This document shows positions 1 to 11,700 of a stretch of DNA of 64,000 nucleotides, piece by piece. The notes under the pieces were generated by a model, which was not told the origin of the DNA, searched no databases, and worked only from the letters and a program-made list of their open reading frames with translations. Numbering within the stretch: position 1 is the first letter of the stretch; every line of letters starts with the position of its first letter. The position numbers and the translations under genes were made by a program. Source of the stretch: Thysanoteuthis rhombus (Eukaryota; Mollusca; Cephalopoda; Oegopsida; Thysanoteuthidae); the NCBI GenBank assembly GCA_963457665.1, contig OY735206.1, positions 21,220,008-21,284,007 of the forward strand, read 5' to 3'.

Positions 1-1630
1 CAGTTTTATCAGTCTTATTATCTAACTTTATGATAAAAATATTCTTGATATTAAATAATAACACTAGTGAATCCTGAAAGTGCAGTGAAAGGGTACCAAA
101 TATTGAACACATTCAATAAAACAGCCCACTCTCATCTGATCGAGCTAGCACTGACTAGCTCAACATCAACCAAACACCAAGAGCGGTTGTCAGTCAAAGG
201 CAATAAGCTATGATGATGATCAACAAGCAGTTTTGTTCTTTTCTTGCCTCTGAGAACATTGTCAACAAAAGAGAAATCAAGAAAAAAAGTTAGGAAAATT
301 TATTTTCTTATTCATAATTTATTTCAACAATTCTAATACTTTACCTCCAGAGAGAATAAAGAACCATTTTAGAAATTTTCTTTGATGTCTAGCCATACGT
401 GAACATAAAAGGCTTGCGTACCCATGCACTATTAAGATTTCTATTTGAAATTATTCAGTCCTTGAGGACATCGTTTGTAAGACAACTGAAACAAAGCAGA
501 GATTTCAACAATCTTTTTTCTTCTCCTCTGAATTCGATCTTTCAGTCTATAGGTAATCAATATGCTTAACAAGACATACACCACAAGAGTTTTTCCGAGG
601 AGGACTCGGTGCTTGAAAGAATGACTGAAACTGAATTCTTCTTAATTACAAGTGTTCATTGTTTCCATCATCAAATATACATCAACAACAAAAAAACATG
701 ACTATCATCCTGTTAGAATGAATACACAGACATAATTGATTTTCTTCCATCTTTTTTGTGGGAATAAAAATGTTGAAGTAACATTAAGTATAATTATCAA
801 GTAACACTACATAACAGTGTTCTTTTCTCTTTGGAAAGTGAAATACGAAGACCTATGTACAATATAAAGGTTTAGGTAAATATGTATGTTGTGGAGTGCA
901 TCTAAGTGGATGCACAAGATAAGTGCCCAATGCACCATTTTTAAAAAGTGGATATTTTCGTAATTACAGAACTACAACACTCAGTTGTTGATTTTTTTTA
1001 AGCATTAACATGTTATGAATTATATCACAAAGTGCTCAAGCTTCAAAATGAAATAACTGAGACTTATAGCTCTAGAAATAACTAAAATATCAACTTTTGT
1101 TGGTTGGGCACTTATCACTTTTATATTTCACTTTACCCAGCAATGATCGACTTACACCCCAGATAGAGTTGTGAGTTTTGTCCATACTACCTGAACGTAA
1201 CTTGGATGTAGGTCAAGGCGTGGCTGTAATTGACTCATTAGAAAAACAAATTTCATTTGAAAATGTTATAACTAAATTGAACGGTCAAACTCATTTGCTA
1301 GTTTCTGCTGCATAGAAGAAACAAAAGAAAAAAGATGAACCGAAAATGTACCGAAAGCATTTTATCAAAGAACAGATCAACAACATATAATAAACTAGCA
1401 TGGTTGAACAGAGATAATGTATTTGCAAGAAAGAGGAAGAGAAACAGATGAATGTCAAGAACGTGTGTTAATTCATTAAATAGGTTTTTCATTGAATTCA
1501 AATCTCAAGTTTCATCCAGCAAAATGTAAGCTTTTTTAAAGCTGAAAATCTATCGCATGATATTCGAGTCTCTGCTAAAATTGGTAGCTTTTCTATATGT
1601 GTCAAGTTGGACACATGCAAGTACGTATAA
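1..1630. other. AT-rich sequence, no gene seen
   Basis: I see no recognisable gene, RNA or tandem repeat in this stretch. The one open frame on the minus strand (1298-1501, 67 codons) is low-complexity and rich in F and L, as expected by chance in AT-rich DNA. Confidence 0.6.
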
Positions 1631-1639
1631 AAAATTGGG

Positions 1640-1855
1640 TGTCAGTAGAAAAAATTGCCAAGACAAACTCTGTGTTGCCAACTCAGAAAATATTTTCACA
1701 CTAGTTTGGCTGTCAAAAAGCATTAAAAAGTGCTAAAATGGAAAAAAACACCCAAAAGATGCTAAAAATGGTCAGAAAAGGCCAAAATGTTTAATCACTT
1801 TCACACTGATTCAGCGATTTTTGTAATACCAAATTTTTATTTGTGAAAATGAATA
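1640..1855 (+). repeat. Dispersed repeat family D, copy 1
   Basis: The stretch opens with aaaaattgccaagac and continues through tgccaactcagaaaatattt to a run of degenerate 'aaaagtgctaaaatgg' motifs and a tail near tttttatttgtgaaaatg. The same order of motifs recurs at 2755-2965, 17955-18130 and 62870-63105 in the same orientation. No coding capacity or terminal repeat is visible. I cannot assign a class; a SINE or MITE is possible. Confidence 0.7.
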
Positions 1856-1930
1856 AGAACGCATGCACACATACACATGTATATCCATAAAGACACAGAA
1901 GATAATACAGGCTTAGGCACAAATAAAGTG

Positions 1931-1950
1931 CTACACACACACACACACAT
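1931..1950. repeat. (CA)n microsatellite
   Basis: A short perfect CA run of about ten units. Confidence 0.95.
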
Positions 1951-2004
1951 TTAAACCCACATGTAAACTGAAGTGCATGCAAACGCAACTATCTATAGAT
2001 GTCT

Positions 2005-2194
2005 ATTGCAGAATGGCCAAATTAGCCATTTTTAGGCTAGATCTGGTTGATATTTTTTTTCAATTCAGCAGATAAAATCTACAATAGTCAATAGAATCAG
2101 ATAAGTTTAATAAAAGTGAATGTACAATTTTTTATTAATAATTAATTCTGAAGTCTCAGTACATAGTTATTCTAGTTGATAAATCGGCTTTGAA

Positions 2195-2200
<6 letters not shown>
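2005..2200 (+). repeat. Dispersed repeat family P, copy 1
   Basis: The sequence from ggccaaattagccattttta, through cagataagtttaataaaagt, to gaatgaatatatat is repeated in reverse orientation at 34445-34665 with about three quarters of bases matching by eye. This copy runs straight into the TA microsatellite at 2198. The other copy ends in a short imperfect tatatacatatgcatat, so the array probably grew from the element's own tail. Confidence 0.7.

Positions 2201-2245
<45 letters not shown>
2198..2245. repeat. (TA)n microsatellite
   Basis: Perfect TA dinucleotide array of about 24 units at the 3' edge of a family P repeat. Confidence 0.98.
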
Positions 2246-2249
<4 letters not shown>

Positions 2250-2445
2250 AAGTGTTTATGCCTTGATTAGTGTGGTTAATTCATTCCAAAATTTTCTGTA
2301 CTGTTCAAAATAGCACAATTCAAGGTCTAATCATGATTTATGGTCAACATTTTTTAGCTTATACTTGGTTCTATTAATTTGTACAGGAACCCCCTAACTA
2401 TACCACATTAAGACTCGCATTATTCAAGGTCTCCCTGTACATAGC
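2250..2445. mobile_element. Pogo/Tigger-like terminal relic
   Basis: The stretch contains gaaccccctaactatacc and ends in gcattattcaaggtctccct followed by gtac. This phrasing is typical of the outer ends of Tigger-type (pogo superfamily) elements, where near-copies of 'gcgttattcgaggtctccctgtac' stand at the termini. The other end, near 2255-2290, is decayed. No transposase is visible. The assignment rests on remembered family character, not on a search. Confidence 0.5.
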
Positions 2446-2567
2446 ATTTTTAGCTATAAATAACAAACCCTACTTGGCAACATAGGCTTATTGTATAGTG
2501 GTAGTGAACAAGTTAGTTTTATAGACCATTGCTATTTTAGAGAATTCAAACATCACTATGTGTCTCA

Positions 2568-2700
2568 CTACTGTGGCCCTGTTTGAGTCTCAGCTAGAGG
2601 TACTTGATCTGATAATCCGCTGATAGTGTGTTCAAGCCTCATTGACTGCCAGAAAATATGGCTTTGTGTTAGAAAAATCAATACATAATCTTATGCATAT
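2568..2700 (+). mobile_element. tRNA-like segment, SINE candidate
   Basis: A block resembling an RNA polymerase III internal promoter is visible. It has an A-box-like gtctcagctagagg at 2587-2600 and a B-box-like gtgttcaagcctc at 2628-2640, about 30 bases apart, with an anticodon-arm-like stretch between. The arms do not pair well enough for a functional tRNA gene. A tRNA-derived SINE head or a tRNA pseudogene is the likeliest reading. Confidence 0.4.
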
Positions 2701-2754
2701 ATTCAAATAAATTCATAGGTATTTACATAGATTTGTAAGCACGGTATCATGAGT

Positions 2755-2965
2755 GTGAGCAGAAAAAATTGCCAAGACTGAAACTCAGTAGTGCCAACTC
2801 AAGAAATATTTTCTAGCTAGATTGACTACTGAGTATATGAAATGGCCAAAAATTGTCAAAAAAACACTAAAAGAGGCTAAAATACCCAAAATGTTCAATT
2901 TTGGGAATTCATATTTTATTTGTCAAAGACAGAATTCTGTCTGAAGGAAGATTTAACATCTATGC
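2755..2965 (+). repeat. Dispersed repeat family D, copy 2
   Basis: It shares gcagaaaaaattgccaagac, tgccaactcaagaaatattt and a downstream gatttaacatctatgcagta with the other copies. The latter motif is also in copy 3 near 18078. It contains several 'cactaaaagaggctaaaat' internal repeats. No coding sequence is seen. Confidence 0.7.
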
Positions 2966-3048
2966 AGTATATGTATACAAGCTTCTGTATACTAGTTTAC
3001 ATCAAATGTACAGTTTCCCAACTTTTTGACTATACATTTATAAGCAGA

Positions 3049-3265
3049 TTACCTGAAAATGATGAGATTTATGTCATCACAGTTCCATGGCTAACTCGAT
3101 AAAATTTCTGTTTTATGGTGATTGATAACAACTCGGGTTTATCTGGGAGTCAGGGCATTTATTTTGTAATGGATAACTTCTGATGGATTATCTTGCAATG
3201 AACTGGGGCTTTTACCTTGCAATTGATAACTATTACTCTTCACCACCTTCCAGTGAGTGGGTTAA
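3049..3265 (+). mobile_element. TTAA-type MITE, family C, copy 1
   Basis: The right end is gtgagtgggttaa and the left end is a decayed ttacctgaaaatgatgag. The body has the family's landmarks: ggctaactcgataaaatttc, ttttatggtgattgataac, and internal repeats of the type 'ttatcttgcaatg..'. Compare the complete copy at 55076-55298. Confidence 0.7.
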
Positions 3266-3758
3266 TTTAATTTTTTGTGCATAAATAACATCCGAATAAA
3301 TAAGTACTCCATTTCAGTAAAGTATAACTTTTTTTTCTCACCTTTCTTGCCTGTCTTTTATAGACTTGACTAGCACATACTTTACTTTTTCAATATTGAA
3401 CCCCTCTACATGTATGTTTAAATCAGAGGTAGTAAAAGAGAATCAGATAAACTTGGATATACGCAGTCTCATCTACTTAAATAACAGACCATATGATTGG
3501 CTATATCTACCGTATTATTTATTACAAACTGTTTCAGTATGACCTTTTTGTAATCAATTATCATTTATTCTCAATGGGAAAACTTCCATTGATAAACATT
3601 TGCACTCAATTGAAAGCCACTTGCTGTTTTAAACACTGAAAAATGTTATATTTTAGTCTTAGATTCATGCTTTTTTTAGAAAAATATTCTTTTTTTGATT
3701 TTGAAAATCTCCAAAACATTGGAAAATATCCTCAAATAACATAGAATAACAAACCTAT
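3266..3758. other. AT-rich sequence, nothing recognised
   Basis: No open frame of note and no match to the window's repeat families. Confidence 0.5.
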
Positions 3759-3775
3759 ATGCATGCAGTAAGACA

Positions 3776-4090
3776 CGCAAAGACACTAAGACAGACGGAC
3801 AGACACTCACTCACACAGACAGACAAAGACACTCACTCACACAGACAGACAAAGACACTCACTCACACAGACAGACAAAGACACTCACTCACACAGACAG
3901 ACAAAGACACTCACTCACACAGACAGACAAAGACACTCACTCACACAGACAAAGACACTCACTCACACAGACAAAGACACTCACTCACACAGACAAAGAC
4001 ACTCACTCACACAGACAAAGACACTCACTCACACAGACAAAGACACTCACTCACACAGACAAAGGCATTCACACAGACCAAGACACTCAT
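3776..4090 (+). repeat. Minisatellite with 26-bp then 22-bp units
   Basis: The array has two blocks. From about 3802 to 3932 there are five 26-bp units built on gacactcactcacacagac followed by agacaa. From 3932 to about 4064 the units shrink to 22 bp by loss of one 'agac' tetranucleotide (about six copies). The last units decay with ggcattc and agacca. A 121-codon frame across the array translates to H/S/T/Q-rich repeats and is a by-product, since both unit lengths are not multiples of three and all frames stay similar. Confidence 0.95.
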
Positions 4091-4124
4091 TCATGCTCCA
4101 AGACCAACAGCAGAAATCGCTTAG

Positions 4125-4736
4125 AATGACAAGTTGAGCAGAATCTTTCACTCTTCGTGATGAAATGATAAAATGCAAAAGAATGAAGATCCTATATAAA
4201 AGCTATTATCACTTTTTTTGATGGTTTCTGTCATGCTAAAGCAAACTAATAAATAAAATTAATGAGATCCTCCCAAAATTCAAATGCCTGTCCCATTTAG
4301 CACTAAAGTAGCGTACCTTATTTGGCAAACTTAACACAACATGAATACATTGTGAAGCAAGCAGCAGGCACAGGTTGAATAATTGCAATGGTTAACAGCT
4401 TTATTGCCTGCCTTAGCTTTTGTTTACATCTGCTTCATAGTACAGCACAAAGATAAATTGAGGGAAATGGGGGGGGGGGTCAGGGGAGTACAATGCAACA
4501 ATCCATAATTAATCCATACGCATCATAATTTTACGGTTGCTAGGTTAGTTATCACACAACGATTGAAGAAACCTCTGTATGCATGTGCTGTGATTACAAG
4601 AAGTTGACATTTACCAGATACACAAGCCAGCACACAGGGCAGGGCAGTGTCAAGCCTTTATAGTTTTCATGAATTAACTCCCTTGACTACATTTTATGAA
4701 TGATCTTTACCAAAATATTACAGAAACAGATTCCTA
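4125..4736. other. Non-coding sequence with an 11-bp G run
   Basis: No gene is seen. A poly-G run of about 10 or 11 bases lies near 4470. Such G runs recur at 11707, 27690 and 47153. Confidence 0.5.
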
Positions 4737-4800
4737 GAAATTGTCAACCAAAACTGTTACCATAGGTTTCTTCAGTTTTCAAGTTGGTCGGTCTGGCTGT
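4737..4800 (-). repeat. Family A terminal fragment
   Basis: Only the distal end of family A is present, read in reverse: caaccaaaactgttaccata, then ggtttcttcagttttcaagt, then ggctg. The same phrase closes the longer copies at 8100-8150, 22553-22600 and 53020-53060. Confidence 0.7.
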
Positions 4801-5340
4801 ATAAGGCAGGAACATTTCAATGATTAAACAATATATCAATTTCATATATACTGTCATTTTGGCAGAGTATCCTGGTCTGATACAATTACTAATTTACGCT
4901 TATATATTTTCAGCAACAGATAGAACACCACAATCTGAACACACATCTATAAGAGAATATAATCTTGACACAGACCCATAGGAGATTAGAAATAACAAAG
5001 TTTTTTTTTTATAGCAAAAAAGGAAACTGCCAGTAAATAACAGCATTCCAAATAAAGAGTTTCAGTAAAATAAGTTCATTTCACCTTTCGAATATACAAA
5101 CTACATGGCTGTAACTTGGCATGCAAAGGTTATATATCAGATTTCTTCCAACCCCCGGCTCAGTTACCATAGAGATGTCTTGAATGAGAATTATTTCAAG
5201 GGCGTCACCCAAGACACTTTGAAGAATGATAGCTCAACATAGGACACTTAAATTGTTTACATTTATAACAATGCCCAAATTTGGGTTAAAGTAAAAATTT
5301 TAGATAATTTTAGATATAGGATCAATTTTTTTTTTATTAA
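4801..5340. other. AT-rich sequence, nothing recognised
   Basis: No coding frame or shared repeat is seen. Confidence 0.45.
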
Positions 5341-5445
5341 AGAAAATTTCAGACAAGAGATCTATTTTTTTAAATAATTATTTTGATAATTAGTTCTGGT
5401 ACACACACAGGCCACGGTGATTCATTCATATGAGGTAGGCATGTA
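5341..5445 (+). mobile_element. Family B terminal fragment
   Basis: One end of family B is present: ataattagttctggtacaca followed by caggccacggtgattcattc and atatgaggta. The rest of the element is missing. The inverted end motif GGTGATTCA is intact. Confidence 0.7.
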
Positions 5446-5657
5446 TAATTATTTTTTCATCTTGCTGTTTTTCATTTCATTTCATAAGGTTACATGTGCT
5501 CATGAGACAATTAAGACAGAATCAAAAATAACACTAAATTTTCTTTTATAAAAAAAAAAAAAGATATTAAGGGAAATTTGAAAAATGACTGGAAAACTTT
5601 TTTCAACATCAGCCAACTAATGAAGCAGTTTTTTTTTATTTTAGTCCCAGTCTATCA

Positions 5658-5660
<3 letters not shown>

Positions 5661-5721
<61 letters not shown>

Positions 5722-5724
5722 TTT
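5661..5724. repeat. (TA)n array with T-run
   Basis: About 26 TA units, followed at once by a run of 12 T. Frames of 70-80 codons over it on both strands are alternating I/Y and are artefacts. Confidence 0.98.
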
Positions 5725-6067
5725 CTGCACTCAGTGATTTCTCTCTTTCCCTCTTATGACCCCCTCTGTTGTAAGAATCAATTTCTGGATAAGAATGAAA
5801 AAAACAAGTTTTGTACATAACTGTAATACCAAATTTTTTTTTTATCAGCACTGTAAATATTGATTTTCAAAATCTTCTTCCAACCATTTTCTTCTGATAC
5901 ATTTAAATATACAAATTTTTTTCACAGAAAATATATATAAAAACATAAATGCTACTTTAAAGATGTTTCTAAAAACAGATCATTTTTCTTTATCATCTAA
6001 TATTTCCCTAGATTTATACTAATAATCTTCCCAATTAATGGTATCCAATGATTATCTATAGCATGCA

Positions 6068-6240
6068 GTCTAGTTAAGTAATATGTCAAGACCGGTAATT
6101 ACCTAGATGGGTGACCAAATGTATACCAGGTGCCATTAGTCAAGTCATACCAAAGGCTTTAAAAATGCTACTTAATGCCTCTTTTCTAAAGAGTAGGATT
6201 CAGGATTCACCTCTTCTTAAGGTTAAGGGATTGGAACAGG
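6068..6240 (+). mobile_element. 5S rRNA-derived SINE-like repeat, copy 1
   Basis: The stretch agttaagtaatatgtcaag, then accggtaattacctagatgg, then gtgacc follows the 3' half of eukaryotic 5S rRNA. In 5S rRNA the corresponding text is aagttaagcaacgtcgg, ccggttagtacttggatggg, tgacc, which is the internal control region with box C. It then continues taccaggtgcc, like the 5S ending. About 65 bases downstream (caagtcatacc...aaaaatgctacttaatgcct..agtaggattca) are shared with the copy at 54487. A shared non-5S tail points to a 5S-derived SINE (SINE3-type) rather than a stray 5S pseudogene. The 5' half of the 5S part is barely recognisable. Confidence 0.7.
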
Positions 6241-6940
6241 ACTAACAATTCTAAACCAAAAAAAAATCAGTCTGCTGGCCTATGCTCCTAACACAACAAA
6301 AGACTAAACGAACCATGGTGTGACAATTGAATGCAGGACAATAGATCATGGATGCAATTGAGCGCAGGTACAATCAATGGATTTATACCATACCTTTTGT
6401 CATTAGTGTTTTCAATCACACAATGATAATGTCGATAAAAAGTATAACAGTGTTTCATTCTATATATGCGCAATGTATATACTTCTAATATTTGTAAAAT
6501 GAAGAAGCTTCTTTCCCTGAAATATTTTTGTTGGAATTGTTAGATATCAGCCGTAGTTAGCACTTGGTGATTGGGTGAAATGGAACAACCATAAAAAAAA
6601 CAAGCATACCAGTGACACCAGTTCCAGTTCGGCTCAATTGTCTCACGCTCAATAGTAATGATCATTTATAAGAAATACCAAACCTTTTTCTGAAATTCAG
6701 GTTGTATATATTAAAACCTACTCGAGATTCTACTTTTAGAAATCATACTTTCTACTCTAATTCAGATAATCATTTTAAAGATTTTCTGTTTTTAACTGGT
6801 TGATTTGTTAGTCTAACTTTCAGACCAAGTGTCTTTTTGAGAATTCAGAAAGTGGAAGTAATGTCTTTATTAGCTCTGTGCACATACAAAAAATAGATGA
6901 AAATAATTTTCAGTCTTAAAATATATCAGGTTTTCTCATG
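6241..6940. other. Non-coding sequence, nothing recognised
   Basis: No gene or repeat family recognised. Short frames on the minus strand look random. Confidence 0.45.
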
Positions 6941-6944
6941 ACTC

Positions 6945-7300
6945 TTCATGTCTATATGTAAGGTGAAAAAAGATGTGTGCATATGTAAGGTATGAAACTT
7001 ATGTGTATATGTGTGTGTGTATAGATGCAAGGTATAAAAGATATATGTGCGTGTGTTGTGACTGTGGATGTGAGGAAATCTGCCAAATGTATGGGGTGTA
7101 TATGCAAGGACTTGAAGATACATGTGTGTATGTGAAGTATAATATATATATATGTACATACGTGAGGTAAAAAAGATATATATATACATATATATATATA
7201 TACACACACACACATATACATGTATATTCGTAAAGTATGAAAAGGTATATATATATACACACACACACACATACCCGCATATGTATATGTAAGGTATTTA
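6945..7300. repeat. Decayed tandem repeat with TA/CA runs
   Basis: Irregular units of about 30-45 bp start with variants of atatgtaaggta or atgcaaggta, followed by an A-rich step and then tatgtgtgtg. Examples begin near 6953, 6980, 7024, 7101 and 7162. Toward 7300 the units dissolve into (TA)n and (CA)n runs. The overlapping minus-strand frames of 106-129 codons, rich in Y, I, H and C, are products of this repeat and not genes. Confidence 0.75.
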
Positions 7301-7758
7301 AAAGAAAAAAGAAAAAGAGAGAGAGAAGAATGTTTTCTTTATCCTCTGAAGCTTTCCCCATTGCTTCTTTACTTCTGATCACAACCACCAGCTATTGCTA
7401 CTTTTGCTAAGAATGATTTGATTTACGAAAAAAAACAAAAAAACTCCCGAGCGATTGCCTATTCCATCTTCTCCGGATGGGAACTTCCTTCTTTCTCTTC
7501 AAGATGCTTCTTTAGGCAATTTCTACTGCAGCAGTAAAATAGAGAATCTGCCACCACATGTAACCTTTGCTAAAAAAGATCTTGCTGTTGTTGCTTATAT
7601 CCTCCTATTAAAAAGCTTTCAACTTCTCCTGAAAACAGACTTGTTTATATTCCATTATGAACATTTCTTGGCAAGTTTAGGTGACCTTGCTATTTACCCA
7701 CATTACTGAAGATGAAAAGCAAAAAAACAAAAAAAAAACAAAAAAAAAACAAAAAAAA
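7301..7758. other. Non-coding sequence
   Basis: The 84-codon plus-strand frame at 7455-7709 has no recognised domain. It ends against A-rich simple sequence at 7715-7757. I treat it as chance. Confidence 0.4.
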
Positions 7759-8150
7759 CTGGTCTAGATAGTCACTCATTTGGCAGCATGGAAAGTTGGG
7801 GGGGAGTAGCAATCAATTGAAAAAAAATGGGAATAATGAATAAGTTCTCTCGCCTTTTGTTGGGCAGGGATCAAAAATCATTTCAATTTTCATAAAACAA
7901 GAGTGAATGATGCCGGTCACAAACTAAGCATAAACTTGTATTGTTAATTGAATCAACATAAAAAAATTAAAAAAATTGTGGCAAATTTTAGAAGAAAAAA
8001 GTTCCTCTTACATAAGGAGTAAATGGTTAAATTTTTGACCATCTACCTTCATTTGTGCAACCTGCACGCAAGACACATACATAGATAGCCAACCAGACTC
8101 ACTTGAAAACTGAAGAAACCTACAGTGACGCTTTTGGTTGATGGATTTTA
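7759..8150 (+). repeat. Family A repeat, near full length
   Basis: Landmarks in order: tagtcactcatttggcagca; gaataagttctctcgccttt; ataaggagtaaatggttaaa; the agacacatacatagatagcc block; and the end ttgaaaactgaagaaaccta with ttttggttgatgg. The same order is found at 25266, 28858 and 51828. The element has no visible open frame and no obvious terminal inverted repeats, so its class is open. Confidence 0.75.
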
Positions 8151-8768
8151 ATAATGAAAACATTCTATTCTTCATTTATGTTCAGAGTCTCTGAAATCTG
8201 AACAGCCTAGTGTCAATCACCTTTTGGGGACTGTAAACAATGAGATCAGATAGGGACGTCAGATTTCAACATTCTTTCCTATATCTTTTATCTTTTCAAA
8301 CACAACACAACACACCATAAAAGAGGCTGACAATAAAATAAGAGAAAAAAATGTTGGTTAATCTATAAAGTGCTTTTCCTTTTCTTTCTGCTAACAGTTA
8401 AGTCTTTAGCTTAGAGTATTGACATGAAGACAAACTTCATTAGCTTCACAAAAGCAAAACAAAAACACGTACAGCCACCACGGAAAATCTGTTTAAGGTT
8501 CCAACAATTACACACACCTAGAGACTACCAAATACTTTGTCCTATATTGGTTGTTACATTAGCATTCAGATTTCATGCACTACATGGAACTACTATTAGA
8601 GTACAGAGGAAGTCTTCACTCTTTTCCTTTGATTTTGATAGCCATGCAAATACAGTGAAAAAGTACACGTTTTTTTTTTAAGCTAATACAAAAAAAAAAT
8701 ACATTCACTGAAGTCAATTTATAAAATATATATATATATATTACACAAACACACATACCTCACATAAA

Positions 8769-9136
8769 TGAATCACTGTAGCACACATGTGTACTAGAAT
8801 TACTAACCTAATATCTTTATGAAAAAAAAAAAAAAAACGACTGATCTAAAATTACACCAGAAAAATAGTACGAGCACAAGATTTGGCCATTGCTAGACCA
8901 AAATGACCATAGAGACCAGAAAAAGCAGTTTTTTTAAAGCAAAAAAAGGTTAGGGAGGAGTTTCAGCATGGAGCCCAAGTACTCTGGGGGTACTTAGGCG
9001 AATTTTGAAGGTTGTCGTCCCCAAAATATGGCAAGAATGCTCAGACAAACAAGTGAACACAAAAAGAGGAATTTGTAGTCTAGTCTACTCCACTACTTGG
9101 TTAGACAGGCCATCTGTAGGACTATTGTCATTCAAT
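8769..9136 (-). mobile_element. Family B MITE-like element
   Basis: The left end tgaatcactgtagc and right end ggactattgtcattcaat are inverted relative to each other, with decay on the right. Between lie gcacaagatttggccattgc and caaaatgaccatagagacca, shared by other copies. Frames at 9005-9205 and 9141-9335 run over it and are not genes. Confidence 0.75.
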
Positions 9137-9790
9137 AAGCTTAATTATTGCCATGTAGTGGAGGGAATACAACAGAGAACATCCACCCCAAATATACAGA
9201 ATTAAGCAGTAGAAAAGGCAGAAACAAGAACCCCAGCAAACAATGCAGTGCAAGAGCCAACAGAAGGGCTGGTAGGTAATGCACTCTCAGCAGAGCAAGA
9301 GCAGGGGTTTGTAGGACCAGAGACAATAAGGTCAAGTGGGGTTTAAAGACCAGTGAATCTTATAAGAGTGTTGGAAAGGTTCAAAACCTCCATAAACATC
9401 CTGTCCATTCTAACCTGATTTACCCAACACTGTGACCTGCAAAACATCGACCTAACAATACTAGAGTGGTTGGCACGAATAGAGTAACAAGCTAGAGTGA
9501 TTATGTTCTTACTGTTTAAAATGCATTAAATTTCAAGCAGTTTGTTTAGCCTTCAAATAACATGATATGGATGACTAAACTGTTTCACATGCGTGGAGAT
9601 AAGCTATAATTAGAAAATTATGCTTTCAGCACATCAAAAGCATTCATGCAGCACCATGTACCAAGTTTAGGGGATTTTTTTGGCAGAGAATATATAAATT
9701 TAGTAAACAAGGCTCTCATGGCAAATGAGCAGAATGAAAACTGCTGGAACTGAGAAGGAAAAAATTCAACACGTGAATAATCCCTGAAAG
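9137..9790. other. Non-coding sequence
   Basis: No gene recognised. Some A/G-rich patches around 9200-9310 give short frames on the minus strand that look random. Confidence 0.4.
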
Positions 9791-9998
9791 AATCTTACTA
9801 TGATTCATCAAAGGTCAAAATGGTCATACTAGGACTAACACTGCCCTAATCTTGTGCTGATATATTCTTAAATAATTTTAGATTGAAGATCTATTTCTTT
9901 TTTTTTTTTTTTTCCCCCCAGATAATCTTTTCTAACTTTTTTAGATAATTAGTTCTGGTACACATACAGGCTATGGTGATTCATTTATGTGAGGTACT
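9791..9998 (+). mobile_element. Family B partial copy
   Basis: It runs from caaaatggtcatactaggac through cttgtgctgatatattc and a T/C-rich stretch to agataattagttctggtaca, ctatggtgattcatttatgt and gaggta. It is opposite in orientation to the copy at 8769 and lacks one half. Confidence 0.7.
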
Positions 9999-11700
9999 AA
10001 TACGTCTTCTTTTTTTTTTTCTTAAACAGTATGTAGCAGACATCTAGCTGAAAATCCTACAAGCAAGGTTGGTTTTTGGCAAGTTTTTATTAATTAAAAA
10101 ACATCTTTTTAAAAAAGGTATCAACTTCTGTTGATAGCAGGAATGGAAAATTATATTCACCATTTTTTTAAACCAAGGTAAATCTTTTTTGCAAAACATT
10201 GTGAGAAGAGCCCAGTACAAATACTTTTAACATTCGTCACAACAAGGTATTCAGGATTTTCGAATTTCCTTCAATAAACAAGTTGCAGACTCAATCTCCT
10301 TCTCTGGTAGGGAACATGACATTCCTACTTTATCCTCTCTGTGATCATGAAGCCTCCTGCTCTTGCGAGATTAGCTGTTGATATTTGTCTTCAGGCCAAA
10401 CCATTGGACGGATTGGAGAAAGCATGAAAAAATACTCCCAATCAATACGATGGCCATTACACATACATTAGAAATCGAGGAGAAAGAGAGAGAGATAAGA
10501 AATTTGCTAGTTCACAGCTGATTAGTAAAGCAAGTAGCAGCTTTCTTAATATCATGCAGAGTTTTTATTCAACACAGGAATAAGGAAATGAATCAATATT
10601 TTCAAGATTAAGAGAAAGAATGATCTGATGAGAATTTGATTGCTTTTACTGATATCATTTTGAAAAAGATTCAAAGAAAATAAGTAATTAGCTGAAAACC
10701 CAACCTACAGGTAGGATTTTAAACTAGTTCCTGTTGAAAGCCTGAAGGGGACTTATGGCCCCAATCGGAGATCATGGATTTGAAGTATGTATAAATTGAA
10801 TCATACTTTTTACGAAAATCATCATCATCATGAGTAGTTGCATAACATTTGCTTTGAATATCTTGAAGTGGGGGTCACATAAGCAGGTGAATTATGGCAA
10901 GATTGATAGATGGAAATCAGATCATCAATAATGTGAACACAAATGAAGACCCCAAAATATGGTGGAGAGAATTTCCAAGAAAACAACTTGATAAAAACAT
11001 GCCTGGGAATTTCATTAGTACACATAGAAAATTTCATGGTTATATATTGCATGGTTCCCAAATTACATAGTCATAGACACAGAGCTGGCTTCAAGCCAAT
11101 TGGGCCATTTGCTACCAATGGGGTCCTGCACCTAAGGAGACTCCACACTAGGGTATATTTTAGCCTTGTAAAATAAACCATACATTGCAACATATACCAA
11201 AAACCACTCGCAATTTTCCACGAACTAAAACAATTTTTTAAAATTCTCTTTTGAATTCTTATGTAGTCAGTTGTATTTGTATACACTGTTTATAATTTTC
11301 AATTTTTTCAGTCATATTTGAATTGAATGACGTTTATCATTTACAACAGAGCATAAAAATTTATTTCTATGAAATTTTCAAGCTCCCCTTTTGATTGCTT
11401 TCCATTGTACCATAGAGAAATAAAGTTTACTTATATTTCTTAGATTCTACAGACCTTGACTGTTAATCAAGGGCTCAGCAAAAAAAAAAAAAAAAGGTTT
11501 CAAATTGGTCCCCGCATAGACAGTCATTTCAGGAATATTTAGTAGGATGGTAATGAGAATCCAATTATTTACAAGAGTCAATGTTTATCACAAAGTAACA
11601 GTTACCTTCATATATATGCTATAAATACTTCTATATTTTTTGCTCATAACATTTTTTACAGGAGAAAGTTACAACATGCTAATTATAGAGTAGTCTTTGT
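9999..11700. other. Non-coding sequence with two G runs at its end
   Basis: No gene or shared repeat recognised over about 1.7 kb. Overlapping 71-77-codon frames on both strands around 10828-11286 contradict each other and carry no domain. Confidence 0.4.

Noticed and set aside
3759..4124. 121-codon plus-strand open frame rich in H, S, T, Q
   Set aside because: It lies wholly on the 26/22-bp tandem array and its composition is explained by the unit. No sign of a gene around it.
6926..7388. Three overlapping minus-strand frames of 106-129 codons
   Set aside because: They read the same decayed TG/TA/CA-rich tandem repeat in three frames. The Y/I/C/H-rich composition follows from the dinucleotide runs.
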